DNA of 64,000 nt, from the NCBI RefSeq assembly GCF_900090045.1, contig NW_021638313.1, forward strand, positions 1-64,000, given 5' to 3'. A program made the translations under genes and the position numbers. The DNA comes from Plasmodium malariae (Eukaryota > Apicomplexa > Aconoidasida > Haemosporida > Plasmodiidae). Within the stretch, counting starts at the first letter, position 1. Every line of letters starts with the position of its first letter. The notes beneath the pieces are model-generated. The model was not told the DNA's origin, did no database searches, and saw nothing but the letters and a program-made list of their open reading frames with translations. This document shows positions 14,020 through 26,654 of the stretch, piece by piece.

Positions 14020-14890
14020 CTTTATATTCATTAGAAGTATGAGCAACTTTTTGAGCACTTCATTCAATGCAGAATTTTTGATTACTATAATAAATTGGTT
14101 ACAAAAAATTATATTGACTACCTCCTTATCATAAAAATATTTGAAGTCATCCTTTCTATATGAACGTGCCAATGTATCCATCATGTGTTATAATATAAAT
14201 ATTATTTATTTTTTCTTTAATTTGTGTGATATGGACATCGTATATAATCAGAAAAATTTTTTATCTAAATTAATAAGGTAAATTCATATTTATAGTATAT
14301 TTCAAAGTGTACATGATTATACGCAATAATTAGAATTATGAAGTATTATAAAATTTCTAATTCATAAATTATTACGGTATTTGAATGTTTTGAATGATGA
14401 AAAACTAGAGGCGCTATTTGAAAAGTATCATTTGTTTTGAAATGTATAGATTTCTAGCTCCATGCAGAATATATATGCAGAATTCTGCAAGAAACCTGAG
14501 GAAAAGTATTACTTTTTAATTTATCTGATTTTTTATTCATACAAGCATTCTAATTCTATTACTTTTATGGTAATATTTGTCGTATTGCATATTTTGTATA
14601 AAGTAATTATAAACGAAATGTAGAAATATAACTATTATTTGTTACTATTATAATTAAATTTAGTGAAAAATATTTAAATTTATAATAAGTTTATAATTGT
14701 TTTTTATTTATGCTACATCCATTTGTTTACTTTCCTTGGATGTTGTACGTATAAAAGGATATTAAAATAGAAAAAAAATTAAGATTAATTTTTACTACGA
14801 ACTTATTTATGAATTATTAACTAATGGATGGAAGTATTAACATTTAAGTTTTATCCAAAGTATAATTCATCTAGCTTGAACTTATGTATG
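14020..14890 (+). pseudogene. PIR-like relic, copy 1
   Basis: A strongly decayed gene copy. The best segment is 14549-14623, a membrane segment ending VVLHILYKVIINEM-stop. This matches the equivalent segments of copies 2 (38.6-39.4 kb) and 3 (55.6-56.4 kb) and resembles the LYKVNK donor region of the intact PIR genes. A faint last-exon trace lies near 14745-14890. Stops and frameshifts are everywhere else. PIR membership is inferred from the membrane segment and from the last exon of copy 2. Confidence 0.5.
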
Positions 14891-15435
14891 CATATGATGA
14901 CTACACTGATGTATAAAATAACTGCTACATAAGGAAAAGAATGTTATAAGTATTGCATACTGGATTAAATTTTGAATTCTATAAAATTTGAAGTGCACAT
15001 ATAATAATAATTAAAAATAAACTTTGTTCTAAAGAAAAAAAAATATTTTTTATTTTTTGTGTAGTGCTTTTGTTTCAAATTTTTGTTTTTTATTCTTTTT
15101 CCTTTTTTAATACATAAGTAATAAGAATTAATTCATATTATTTTATAACGAATTCAAGGTTTGTTTTATCACTTTATATTATATATTTAAATGTTAAAAT
15201 TATTTGTTATTCATTGTGACAAAAATCTCATGAATAATGGGATTTTTCTTCTATTTATTCTTGAATTAGTATTGTGCTTATGTTAACTTGTTTTTTGAAT
15301 AAATTTTATAGATATGCATTCATTTCTTTACTTATAGTTTATATTAGTGCTTTATAAATTCCCAGATATGTGTAACATATATACCACTATGTATTCGATT
15401 TTCTATTGAAAATAATATTAATTGTAAATTTTACA

Positions 15436-16600
15436 TTAAGTTTCTCTTTGAGGATGGTAGCCTATATTATGAAGGTTTTCGTCATAACTTATGTTTATAA
15501 CTTCTTGTGTGCTTTGTAATGATTCTCTTGTTTCTTTTGCAATATTGTTAAATTCAATTATTTTTTTCCTTCGCAAATGATTATGTAACCACGATTTCAA
15601 TGGAGTAAACTATATGAAAATATATGCATATATGTATGTGTTTATATAGTTAAAAATTTTATTGTTTTATGATCATATTATTTGTGATAAAATATTAATA
15701 ATATTAAATGTAATTTTTATTAACCTTATATAAAAAAAATAAAGTGAAAGATATTAGTAATATGAGAGCCGTTGTTAGACTGGGAATAAATACATGATCT
15801 GTTTTTTCAGGTTCTAATGTTTGTAGTAATTTTGTGGGTAAAGTTATTGGTAAACCATCGCATGGAGTTAACGTTTTCATTTTATTTTCATATGCTTCCT
15901 TAAAATTGGATAACTCCTCACAAAAAGCGTCATCACTATTTTTTTGACATTTTTCGTAATTACTCTTATACAAGCTATAAAGATTATTAATATCACTACA
16001 AATATGACCACCGGAATCTTCGTCTTTACCCTTAAATTTGTTGAAATTATCATAATAGCTATATAGTTCTTTAAGATTTTTTAAAGATTCCTGCTGAATA
16101 GTTTTTATTTCCTCTTTGCATACATTTTCTGTTTTGGATGAAAATTCTTTATATATCTGGAGCAAATTAGGATTGTTATAATTATTGTCTGAATTTATCC
16201 TATACTTCAAGTATTTACAACGTTTAGGGCTATTAGAATGGTGTTTTTGCTTTATTTCAATTAAGTATCTACCAATCTGTTGGCATGGTGTAGTAAAATC
16301 AGGACAATTTTTAACCATTTTACCACATATTTGTCCAGGATTTCCACCGGAACCACTATCATTTCTTGTATCTGATATAGCAGTATCATTAAATTCCTGT
16401 TCATAATTAAGATATAATGATACTGAATCAGCCTAAAAATAAAAAAAAACTTAATAATATATAAATACACAAAATCAGATTTTCATTGAATAGATTTATA
16501 TATCATTTCTAGAACAATAAACTCATGAATACAACAATATATATAGTTATTATGGTGTAACAATAAATTCTACGTTTACGTATGTAACTCCAGGTGTCAT
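15436..16600 (-). CDS. pir: PIR protein (302 aa), three exons
   Basis: On the minus strand exon 1 is 16600-16574 (9 codons, MTPGVTYVN, donor gtagaa; an earlier in-phase donor at codon 7 is possible). Exon 2 is 16432-15725 (236 codons) and exon 3 is 15609-15436 (57 codons plus TAA). All junctions are phase 0 with GT-AG. The ectodomain is cysteine-bearing, with CQQIGRYLIEIK, CKYLKYRINSDNNYN, ELYSYYDNFNKF and ICSDINNLYSLYK blocks. One TM lies at about residues 224-244, then a cytoplasmic exon 3 starting FTPLKSWLHNHL. PIR proteins are variant proteins of infected cells or the parasite surface and the largest Plasmodium multigene family; the individual role is unknown. No internal stop is seen. 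It lies tail-to-tail with the fam-m pseudogene and the PIR-like relic, exactly like the PIR gene at 57.0-58.2 kb. Confidence 0.9.
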
Positions 16601-18000
16601 TATACTTACGTTTACATGAATCAAATAACAAAAATTAAATTGGTATAATATTAATATTTATATAAATGAAAAAATATATATAATATGTTTATATGTGCTG
16701 CATTCCTTTTTTTAATACACAGAATATTAAAAAGAAAATTAGTTAGGAAAGTTTACTCTCTGCCTTTTATTCATATCAAAATAAGGTAACATAGTAATGT
16801 GTAAACTAAACGCTTTTAATTGATTAATTAATGATTTGAAAAAACAGGGTCATTTTATTGTAAATATAAAAAAGTATAGAAAAAAAGCCATTTTCTATTT
16901 TTTGATTAACATGAATCTCATATAACTGTATTGATATATAAAACAAAAAAATAAATTAATTTTAGTTTATTCTTTTATAAATCTTTTATTATACTACAAT
17001 GTCTACTTATGTACCACTTTTAGCCTTTTAAAATATTATAAATAGATAAATATTAGATATTTATGAGGTATAAGATGTTCTCTTTTGTTTTATTTTTATT
17101 TTTTCTATCGCTAATATAATACATTACATATTGTTTCAATTAATATTTATGATATGTTTTAATAATATATAAATTGATTAAAAAACTCAACTTCACGAAT
17201 ATTACTAAAATTAAAATTTAATTACATGAAATATAAATTTAACTGAAAGGAAGAATATCAAATTAAAGTAAGTATTTACTTGTTATATTAATAATAAAAA
17301 TTCTCAAAAAATTTGTTTTAATTATAAATATATTATTCCATAAATAGACAATATCGTATAATTATAAAATAATTTGTTAATTCTCTCCATTCTATTACAT
17401 GTCAAAGTTAATGTTTTAATTTTTTCTTTAGAAATTTCATCTTGGTACAATATATATTTTTATACATGACATATAAACATATACAAAAAAGTTAAGTATT
17501 TTTATACTATAATTTTATTAAAATTGTATATTAAAAAAAAAGAAAGAAATATATTAATTATCCTCACTTCTTTAATAAAATTTGTTATGGATATCGTTTG
17601 TACTTGTAGCATAAGTAAAATATAGATTAACATGTCAATTAAAATTTATCATTATAATTCACAGAGCGTACACGCTATTAGTAATTTTGTTTATGACACA
17701 TGTTTTTATTTCAGTAAATAATATAATAGTTTTCAAGGTTAATATCATAATATTTTTTATTTTTGTATGCTATTGCTATTTTATTTATAAATATTATATC
17801 TCAGATGAATTCAGTAACATAATAAAATTTAATTCAAGTTACTTAGAAAATAATAATTATTTATTTCTAATTTTTTTATATATAATATTATTTAAAAATA
17901 TTTTACTTTTTTATATATTTAATATAATTTATAAATAACAAGATATCATATATTATGTTTGTTTATTTATTCACCATATAATTAAATATATTTTTAAAAG
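16601..18000. other. 5' flank of the PIR gene, duplicated at 58.2-59.6 kb
   Basis: No gene. Several stretches match the flank of the second PIR gene: the tract around 16625-16690 (ACAAAAATTAAATTGGTATA) and the tract around 17595-17720 (AGATTAACATGTCAATTAAA). The 83-codon plus frame at 17687-17938 lies at the end of this homology, is almost pure A/T, and is not maintained in the sister copy. Confidence 0.6.
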
Positions 18001-21000
18001 AATAAGAAAAGAAATAAATAAAAAAAAAAATTTTTCAATAATAAGTACATATATGAAATGAATTGTTTTTTTCTTCACAAACATTGTTTAAGTTAAAATA
18101 GTAGCATTATTTTTATAATTATTAAGTACTTTTTAATGTTATTGTACAATAGATATTCGTTGTTTCTTATTTTATTACTTTTTATTCATACCATTATTAG
18201 TGGGTTATCTTTACATTATTTTATTAGATTTTTAACAAAAATAATATATCTTTTTTCTAATTTTTATAAATTCGTTTAATTTAAATAAATAGTACTGTTT
18301 GAATTTATCTATATATTAGCTTATTATTACAAATAATTGTTGTAGAATATATAAGCAGTAGAATTATGTATCCTCTTTTATAATGAATATAAAACTATTA
18401 TTTTATTTTATGTTATTTGAGCTTTTTAAAATTTCATTGTTTGATTTTTGTGAATGTGCATAAATTGTTTAATATATTATAAAAACTTTCCTGAATAACA
18501 TGAATATTTGCGAATTAGTTAATTATGTAAATATATTTTTTATTTTCTTATACTTAGGTATATTTTATATAATGCATTTTCAATTTTTATATTATTGTAT
18601 TTGTTGGTTATCCTAAAATATAATTTTCAATTTATTTATGTGAATTAGTTTTTGCACAGTTCTTTTGTATTTTCCTTGTGTCAGAAAAAATAATGCTGCT
18701 TCACACAAGTCCTAAATAATCTTTCTTTTATAATGTAATTCCAATCCTTTTAATATTATATGGTATGCATTTATAACAATCAATATATTTATGTTAAAGT
18801 TGTACAGTTTTTTTTTTTAAATATAATATTCCCCTTCTAATTATGGAGATTTTAAATGAATTAATAGGAAATAATTTATAAATGAACGATTAATATGTTG
18901 AATAAAACAATTCATGATATAGAATGAAAAAGAATTTTTCTTTTATAATTTTATTTTATATCACATGAAATATATTTAGACATAATGAAAGACTGTTTTG
19001 CGGTAAAATAACAAAAAAGAAATATTTTAAAAATGCAATCTATATCTGTTCATAATTATAAATTTTTAAAATGTATCTTCCTTGATTTTACTAATATCAC
19101 TTTATAAATTAATAAATATATATATAAAAATAAAAAAAAATATAAAACCTGTACAATTTATTTCTTATGCTTTACAATAACACTAAAAACAAAAACTTCT
19201 TATATCCATGTAGTAATAATAATAAGTAACATTACAATATAATATCAAAGAATCTGTAAATATCAATTATATATGTAGAAATTATTACAGTAGAATAGTG
19301 CTTTTATAATGTATATTAAATAAGAATAATACATTAGGGTGTTCAATTGAAGTATTATATTAACAAAAAAAAGATTGAATAAATATTAAGAAAAAATTAA
19401 GTAATGTTTATAGTTATAAAAAATTAGATTTACTTAATTTTTATCATAGCACCTTTCAGTATACGCATATTCATTTTATTTTATATTATATAATGAATGA
19501 ATACTTTTAAATGTTCATCGTCCGTATATCACTTAATGATAGAAAAAGAAATATGTTATGAATACTTTATTAAATTCTTAAAAAGGATGAATTTTTATGC
19601 AGCACAATAAATTAATAATGATGAAATTCGTATATCTTATTAATCAGGTAAATTATTAAGCACACCTATAAACAGTTATACATTACACTTCAAATTAATG
19701 CGTTTATGTACATTCTTGAAGTGAATGCTCGCATAACTTTCTTTTATGCGATTTTTCTAAGAAGAGAAAAGAATTAATAATTATATGCAATTATTTATAA
19801 TGCACTTAATTTATTTATTAAAAAATCATATATTATTTTTGAAATATATAAAAAGATGATTAAAATAATGTCCTAATAGTTTAATCCTATATGTGTACTA
19901 ATAGTTTATCTGTTTTGTTTTCTTTTTAAATGGTCTTATTATACTAATATATATTTGGTTAATAGATATTAAATAAAAAGTTATAATCATTAATATTAGA
20001 AATTGTTTTGTTCTTGACTTTTTCGCTAACTTTTATAAAAATATGTTCAAATATTTTTTGCTAATTATATTTTCACTTTAACATCAATAAATAATAATTA
20101 TTATTTTTATTACTGCAGGACTATTGCATTTTTGTCTATCAAAATATAAGCAACTAATGTATATAATTCCTTTAAAAATTATGTTTATATAAAGAAGATA
20201 CTTCTGCTTTATTTTAGGATTTTTATTAAATATCTTTTTTAATGTTTCCTATGCTTTGTATATCGTGTAAGTTATTTGAACAATTACGTTATTTTAGATT
20301 TTTATATAATTCATCTGGTTCTTAAAATTTGTTTTTTCTTTATGTGTTTTATTGAAGTATATTCGAAAATAAACATATTTAATAGTTAAAGTAATTCATT
20401 TAAAAAACAGTAATACCACTTGAAGTCTATATACGCATCCGTTGGGAATAAAATTAATCAAATGTATTCTTGAAAATAATAATAAATAAATATATATATA
20501 CCATTAATTACATAAAGAAGATGTCTTGGTGTTAAATGAGTATTACTGAACTCATATTATATATACAACTCTAAAAACGGATATATTAAGGAATATTTCA
20601 CAAAGGAAAATATAATTTTTCACCGTTACTGTTGTTAATTACGATTGATAAAATTACTATTATTTCTAAATATAAAACTTACTTGATCGGAATCATGTTA
20701 TTTTACGTTTACATTTGTTTATTGAATTATATTTTATGATATAGAGAAAATTTATAATAATCATATTTTTGTATGTTTTCAAACGTATTTAGTTATAAAA
20801 ATATAAAGACTCTTAAATGTGTTTTCCTCTTTGATAACAGTATTACATAATGATAAGTGTTAAATAATATATCAGCAATAACTTATTATTTAAACATATA
20901 TATTTAATATATTAAAATGAAATTATTTTATCTTCCTGTTATACAAGTTTTTATTTAGTAAAATAAGTAAGGTGATACAAAATAACTCAAGTAATGCATT

Positions 21001-21980
21001 ATTATGTTCCATGGAAAACAAGAATTTCTATGAATTACTACATATCATAAATGAAGTAATATATTAAATAGGTTATATATAATAAATTCAAATTGAAAAT
21101 GTTAAGAATCAATAAAAATGGTAAAAATAATGAATAAAAAGGACAATTTAATCCTAAGAAAATGTTACATTTTTATTAATTCATATGTTTTCCTTCGCAT
21201 TTAAATGCTTAAAAAATATATTTAAAGTAAACAAACTTGAGAAATAATTCATATATTTTAGATATCTTAATTTATATATTAATATAATATATACATTTCT
21301 TTTCATTCGATGTGTGCACATAATGTTATAAAGCCAATTATGAATAATTTTAATTATATAACATTGTTATTCAGGTGTTAATAAAGAAATTAAGATATAA
21401 TGGAAAATTTTATTATTACAAAAGAAATAAGTATTAACACTGATAATATAAAATAACTCAAAACATATATATTGATTATTAATGGAAAATTGTTAGAAAA
21501 TGCTTTCATCTTGTGTAAAATGCGGTTATATATTAATATATAAAAATGTGGATAACTACTGTAAATTTACTAAATTTAAATTATATGAAACACTTCAACA
21601 TTAAAATACAAAAGAATAATAAAATTATTTCAGAAAAAATTAAACAAGAATTTTTATTTTGTTTCTCTTAATTTAATGATGTCAGCAAAATCGTTTTATA
21701 AAATAAATTCTTAAAAAAAATTTTATATATGAATTATTCATTCTTGTTTTTAAAAGTTCTAGTTTGTCTTTAAGTGAGGGAAGTGATTATTATAACAAAA
21801 AATACAGCAAAATTCTCATTAGCTAATTATAATTAATTTTTATTCTCATGTTTATTTCCTTTTACAGAAGAGTACCTATTGAAATATAAGTACAGCTTAA
21901 TTAATATTAAATTAATAAAAAATGAGACTTTAGTAAAATAAGGATATCTATTGTTTTTATTTTTAATTTGAAATCCATAT
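18001..21980. other. A/T-rich intergenic DNA
   Basis: No supported gene. A minus-strand tract at about 18640-18715 is less A+T-rich and open in two frames for some 20-27 codons, without recognisable motifs. The last part may hide unrecognised upstream exons of the PIR relic at 22 kb. Confidence 0.5.
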
Positions 21981-21989
21981 ATTATTTTA

Positions 21990-22228
21990 TTATGACTTTT
22001 ATTATAATAATAGTAATACTATATATAATTTTGTACTTATGCTTAAACGAACAAAAACACGGGCTAAATTAAAATTTTTTTTTTTTTTATTTTATATAGT
22101 GGTTTATTCCCCTCGGACCTGGGATTCACAATTACTTATATAAAAAAAAAAGAATAATAACGAACATAATTCAAGACTAATCATGTGAATTAAATGAAAG
22201 ATCTAATGAAAAATGTATTTCACATTAG
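21990..22228 (+). pseudogene. PIR relic: membrane segment and last exon
   Basis: A hydrophobic stretch (FIIIIVILYIILYLCL-like, about 21990-22050) is followed by an acceptor ttttatatag ending at 22099. The exon after it begins WFIPLGPGIHNYLYKKKR, which is the PIR cytoplasmic exon signature (compare FTPLKSW in the intact genes here). It then has a TAA after NIIQD, and beyond the stop an open tail with ELNERSNEK to TAG at 22226-22228. The local sequence is clearly less A+T-rich than its surroundings. The upstream ectodomain exon was not identified. Its plus orientation is opposite to the two intact PIR genes. Confidence 0.65.
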
Positions 22229-25200
22229 GAAAATAGAAAAATTATGTTGAATTACCATTCTGTATTAAATTAGTAATTTACATATAATACTGGATTGGAT
22301 GTATATTTTTATATTGATATTAACAATGAGAACATCTAATTACGAACAACTGCACTATGAGAAATAAAAAAAAATAAATATTATAGTGGAAATATATTTA
22401 AAATATACAAATAGTACAAAAATAATATTTAGAGCTTACATACATAATGGATTAATGTTAATGCTATACGGTATATAGTTTATTAGTAAGATTTTTATTA
22501 TATTCTAGATTACCAAAAAAATTTGTGATTTATATAACATATTTTATTTGATAAAATAAATATATTCTTTACAAAATATTATTCGATATAATTCTATTAA
22601 TCATATTATTTGATATAATACATAACTAAAGAGTTTGTGTGATACTTCGCTTAGTTTAACCCATAGGAAACATCATATTTTATAATAATAGGTGCTTTAG
22701 TTGTTATCAAGATTTTTGTTAGTGTTATTTTAATAAATATAAAAATAAAAAACAATAGGATATATTAGTTAAATTGAATGTAAAAGGTTATAATATAAAT
22801 TCTATAGTAGTTTTATTTATATGTAAAAAAACATGATGAAACATTTATATCTCCAGAAAAATGATAATATACGTGAAAATGTAATTAACATAAGTATTTA
22901 TATAATCAATAAAATATATATTATGTTATGAATATATATAAAAAACATATATTTTATTCTTTATAAATACAATAATTATTATTAAAAACTATATCATCAT
23001 ATTTTTCAACTATGTCTTTCTATGTTATTTATATATTTCTTCTTCACATCATAGCAATAGTAATAAATAAGAATATTTCTATTAAGAGAATAAGAAAATG
23101 ATAATGAATAAATCTAATGTATATTAAGAATATATTAATGTAACAGTAATTATATTATTACTTTTCATGTTATTGTTTATATATTCAGAGTAATATTATT
23201 ATCATGCTAGAATTATCCTAATATTTTTCAAATATATAATTGAATATTTTTTTAAAGTGAGCTAATATTTTTACTAATACATATTTATAAAAGATATTTT
23301 CATTTATTTTTATATTTATGCGAACAAAATTAATTTAAATATATATTTTGTTTCTATTTAATTATTAAAGGGAATAATATCTATGAATATGGGAAAGGAA
23401 AACATGTAGGATATATATATATAATGAGAGAATGTTATGTTACATATCTTTAATAAAGTTTTATTTAATATACATGGGAAATTATTTTTATTTTATTACA
23501 TATATTATATATGATGAATCTGCTAAGTTATAGAAACCGAATTATTTGATGAATAACCTTATTAATTATTTCATTTAATCATTAATAATTTAGCTGTAAC
23601 TTATTTATTTTTTTTTTTTATATCTACTATGCACACATAGGCATGAACAAAATATATATTCCATAAAACTAAATGTATTATACGTTAATAATTAAAGTAT
23701 ATAGTCCAATGTTATTGTTAAATATGGTATATGAACATATTTTATATTAATAGCCTGTAGTATGTATCAATATATATATCGAAAAACTATATAATATCTT
23801 TTTAATAATATAAAATTTCAGATTAGTTATATTTTTAAAAAATATACAATAAGAAAAATAACAAATTAGAAAATTACAAATAGATGAATTTTTAAATGTT
23901 TTTGAATATATCTAAGGAAACAAAGAACTAAAAACTTAAAATATTGGGTAAAATTGAAAAAAGTGAAATTCATAGAAATTACCGAAATTTTGCTATGAGC
24001 TCTCAGTATGAAAAATAAATATTATTACTTATTTGAAAATAAAAATTATTTGGAAAATCATACCTAATAAGAATAAGAGAAATGAAACTATTATAAAAAT
24101 GGAATTAGTGAAAACATATGTATGCCAAATAATATAGAGAATATTAAAATGCATAGGATATTGCTTAAAGAACGAATAACCATTTGTTATATGTCACTTT
24201 ACCTAATATATATTATTGTTTTGCATAATTTCAATAATATTAAAATAATATAAGTATATTTTGCATTATCAAATGTAAAAGTATATATTTAAATTATATT
24301 GTTAATTAGATTTCACATAAACTTATATTATTAATAGAAAATATAAATAATACTATTGAAGAATGATTTTATAGTTAGAAAAATCTTAATATTTTTCAAT
24401 AAATTTTAATGAAATGAAAAATAAATGATATCAAAGATATTAAATCAGATAAAAAAATTCGTAATATTAAAAATTTAGTATAATAAAATAGAACTATCAG
24501 ATTTAAAAGAAAAGAATTTCATATATAATATATAATTTGCACAATTATGTCATGAATTAGAATATATAATTCGGGGTAATTATAGAAAAATATTTTTATA
24601 GTTGATATTTTAAAAAAATACAAAACGTAATATAATCAATATTTTCATGAAGTATAAAAACATGCTGTATATGTATTAAATTATTTTTAATACTTCCACA
24701 TGAGAGGTAATATCCACATGGAAATAACATATACATAAACCATTGTTATAATGACGTATACCTTTTTTCCTTTCTTTCATTCATTTTTTTTTTTCTTATA
24801 TTATAATAGTAATTCTTTTAAAAATATATTTTTAATTGAAAAAAAATGAAAAAAATTAAGTTAAAGTATTTTAATATATTTTTTTTTGCAAATAAATTGA
24901 ATAAAGCTTAATTAAAAATTATAATTTTCCAAAATTATTATACGAAAAAAAGAAATTATAACCCATTTACTTTAAAAATATATTTTGTTATATTGATATT
25001 ATGCTATAATATAAATTATACATTTTAATTATTTTGCAGACAATAAAGAGTCGAGAGCGTTACAATTAATATATAATAAAATGATTTACAAAATGTTTTT
25101 TTTTAATTATCATTATATTTATTATATTATTCTTATAATTAATGTTTTTTTAATAACAGTAACATATTTCTCCGTATTCTGCATATAAAATTAAAATTAT

Positions 25201-25256
25201 TAATATAGAATATTTGTTAAAATTAGTTATCATTATATTTATGTGCAAAATGAAGC
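22229..25256. other. A/T-rich intergenic DNA
   Basis: No gene seen. Poly-A/T and TA tracts; the last part leads into the 5' flank of the fam-l gene at 25693. Confidence 0.6.
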
Positions 25257-25302
25257 ATTCTATATATTCTATACATTCCATATTATAAGTAAACTCAATA
25301 AT
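25257..25302 (+). promoter_or_regulatory. distal upstream element of the fam-l gene at 25693
   Basis: Carries ATTCTATACATTCC followed by TAAACTCAATA, about 400-435 bp before the ATG. The closest relative is the element at 32266 in front of the next fam-l gene. Confidence 0.4.
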
Positions 25303-25623
25303 TTGGAATATTAAAAAATCATATATTACTTTATTATTTTATTTAGAAAAAGATTAAAAGAAGTTATAAAAATACTGCAATATATTAAAAAATTACTTAA
25401 TATATTTTTAATATTCATTAATAAATTAATATAGTATTATTCTAATGCGGTGATCTTTTTATGAATAACTCTTAAATAAAACTTTTTAATATATATTTAA
25501 AGTAATTTTTTGTATATTTTGTTGTAGAAAACATTATAATTAAATATATATAATTATATTTTTAATAAAAATTAATAAGAAAAAAAAAAAAAATTAAATT
25601 AATAATTGGAACATCACTTATAT

Positions 25624-25648
25624 TTAAAAGAGTATTATATTATCATTG
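25624..25648 (+). promoter_or_regulatory. proximal upstream element of the fam-l gene at 25693
   Basis: TAAAAGAGTATTATATTATC, lying about 66 bp before the ATG at the same distance as in the other units. This copy is diverged in its left half. Confidence 0.3.
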
Positions 25649-25692
25649 AATTTTTTCTAAATGAATTAATTGCAATGTATAATATCTGTAAA

Positions 25693-26654
25693 ATGGATGA
25701 AAAATTTAAGCTACTATTCTTTATTAAAATTTTTATGTTTACGCTTTTAACATGGATATGTATTTTTTACAATGATATGGTATGAATATATGATTATTGA
25801 TAGTTTTTGTTATTCGTGTAACTTCATTTTATTTTTTTATATATCTCAATTTAACATGTGCTCATTTGTTCTTTTAAATAATATATAATTACTTTGGTTT
25901 TTAGTGTACGATTAATAAACCTAACGGTGAAAACAACAATAATCGAAAAAATGTAGATATAAGAACTTATCGATTATTAGTAAAATGTACACAGGATAAA
26001 GATTCAAGTATTACGGTATTAAAAACAAGGATACCAAATAATGAAGTGAGCAAGAAAAAAGATAGATATACTAATGAAAAAGGGACCTCAATGAAAAAAA
26101 TATATTTATGTGAAAGTTCGCGAAAGTATAATGAAGGCCATAAACAAGATAAGAAAAGTAAATCTTGTATATTTGAAACAAAAAAATATTCTCGTTTAGA
26201 AAATAAAATATTCAAAGAGCTTGATTATGTAAATTTTCTTAAAAACAACAGGGAAATTAGCCATAAGACGTACAAAAAAGTAATACTTAAAAAATACGGA
26301 TTAAAAATTGCTTTACCTCTGTTTTTTTTTTTGTTGATATCAGTCGTACTTATATTAGATTTAGAATTTAGTAGGACATATAGTAAATTTTGGTTGTTGG
26401 AAATATCAGGGTTGGAGAATATTTCAGCATTAACAACCTTTCTTAGTAATCTGTATAGCTATTTAGAGTGGATGAAGGCCAGTTCAGTTACAGTTGAGGC
26501 CAGTAACCATGGGAAATTTGTGTTAGGAAAATTATTTGGCATTCTCATATATTTCGTACCTTTTTTTATACTAGGTGTCATATTTATATCAGTTGTTGTT
26601 TATTACCATAAAAAAGTTAAAAAATATGAAAAAATTAAATTCAGTAAAAGATAA
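25693..26654 (+). CDS. fam-l exported protein (278 aa), two exons
   Basis: Exon 1 is 25693-25779 (87 nt; MDEKFKLLFFIK, hydrophobic core, LLTWICIFYNDM), donor gtatga. Exon 2 is 25905-26654 after tttttag. The product has a signal-like N-terminus, a PEXEL-like RLLVK at residues 52-56, a charged linker, the family block SCIFETKKYSRLENKIF and FKELDYVNFLKNN, TM1 at about 162-182, a loop of about 57 residues with a predicted amphipathic stretch, TM2 at about 239-262 and the lysine-rich tail YYHKKVKKYEKIKF. No internal stop. fam-l proteins are presumed exported into the infected erythrocyte; the function is unknown. The downstream partner fam-m at 29338 is dead. The fam-l versus fam-m name is from memory of P. 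malariae annotation and could be swapped. Confidence 0.88.

Noticed and set aside
13981..14184. 67-codon minus-strand frame
   Set aside because: Falls in PIR-like relic copy 1; not open in copies 2 and 3 and without recognisable motifs.
16185..16406. 73-codon plus-strand frame
   Set aside because: Antisense to PIR exon 2, which has correct splice sites and family motifs.
16261..16470. 69-codon minus-strand frame in another phase
   Set aside because: Overlaps PIR exon 2 out of frame and crosses its acceptor.
17687..17938. 83-codon plus-strand hydrophobic frame
   Set aside because: Almost pure A/T and not maintained in the homologous flank at 59.3-59.5 kb.
25967..26215. 82-codon minus-strand frame
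   Set aside because: Antisense to the conserved fam-l exon at 25905-26654.
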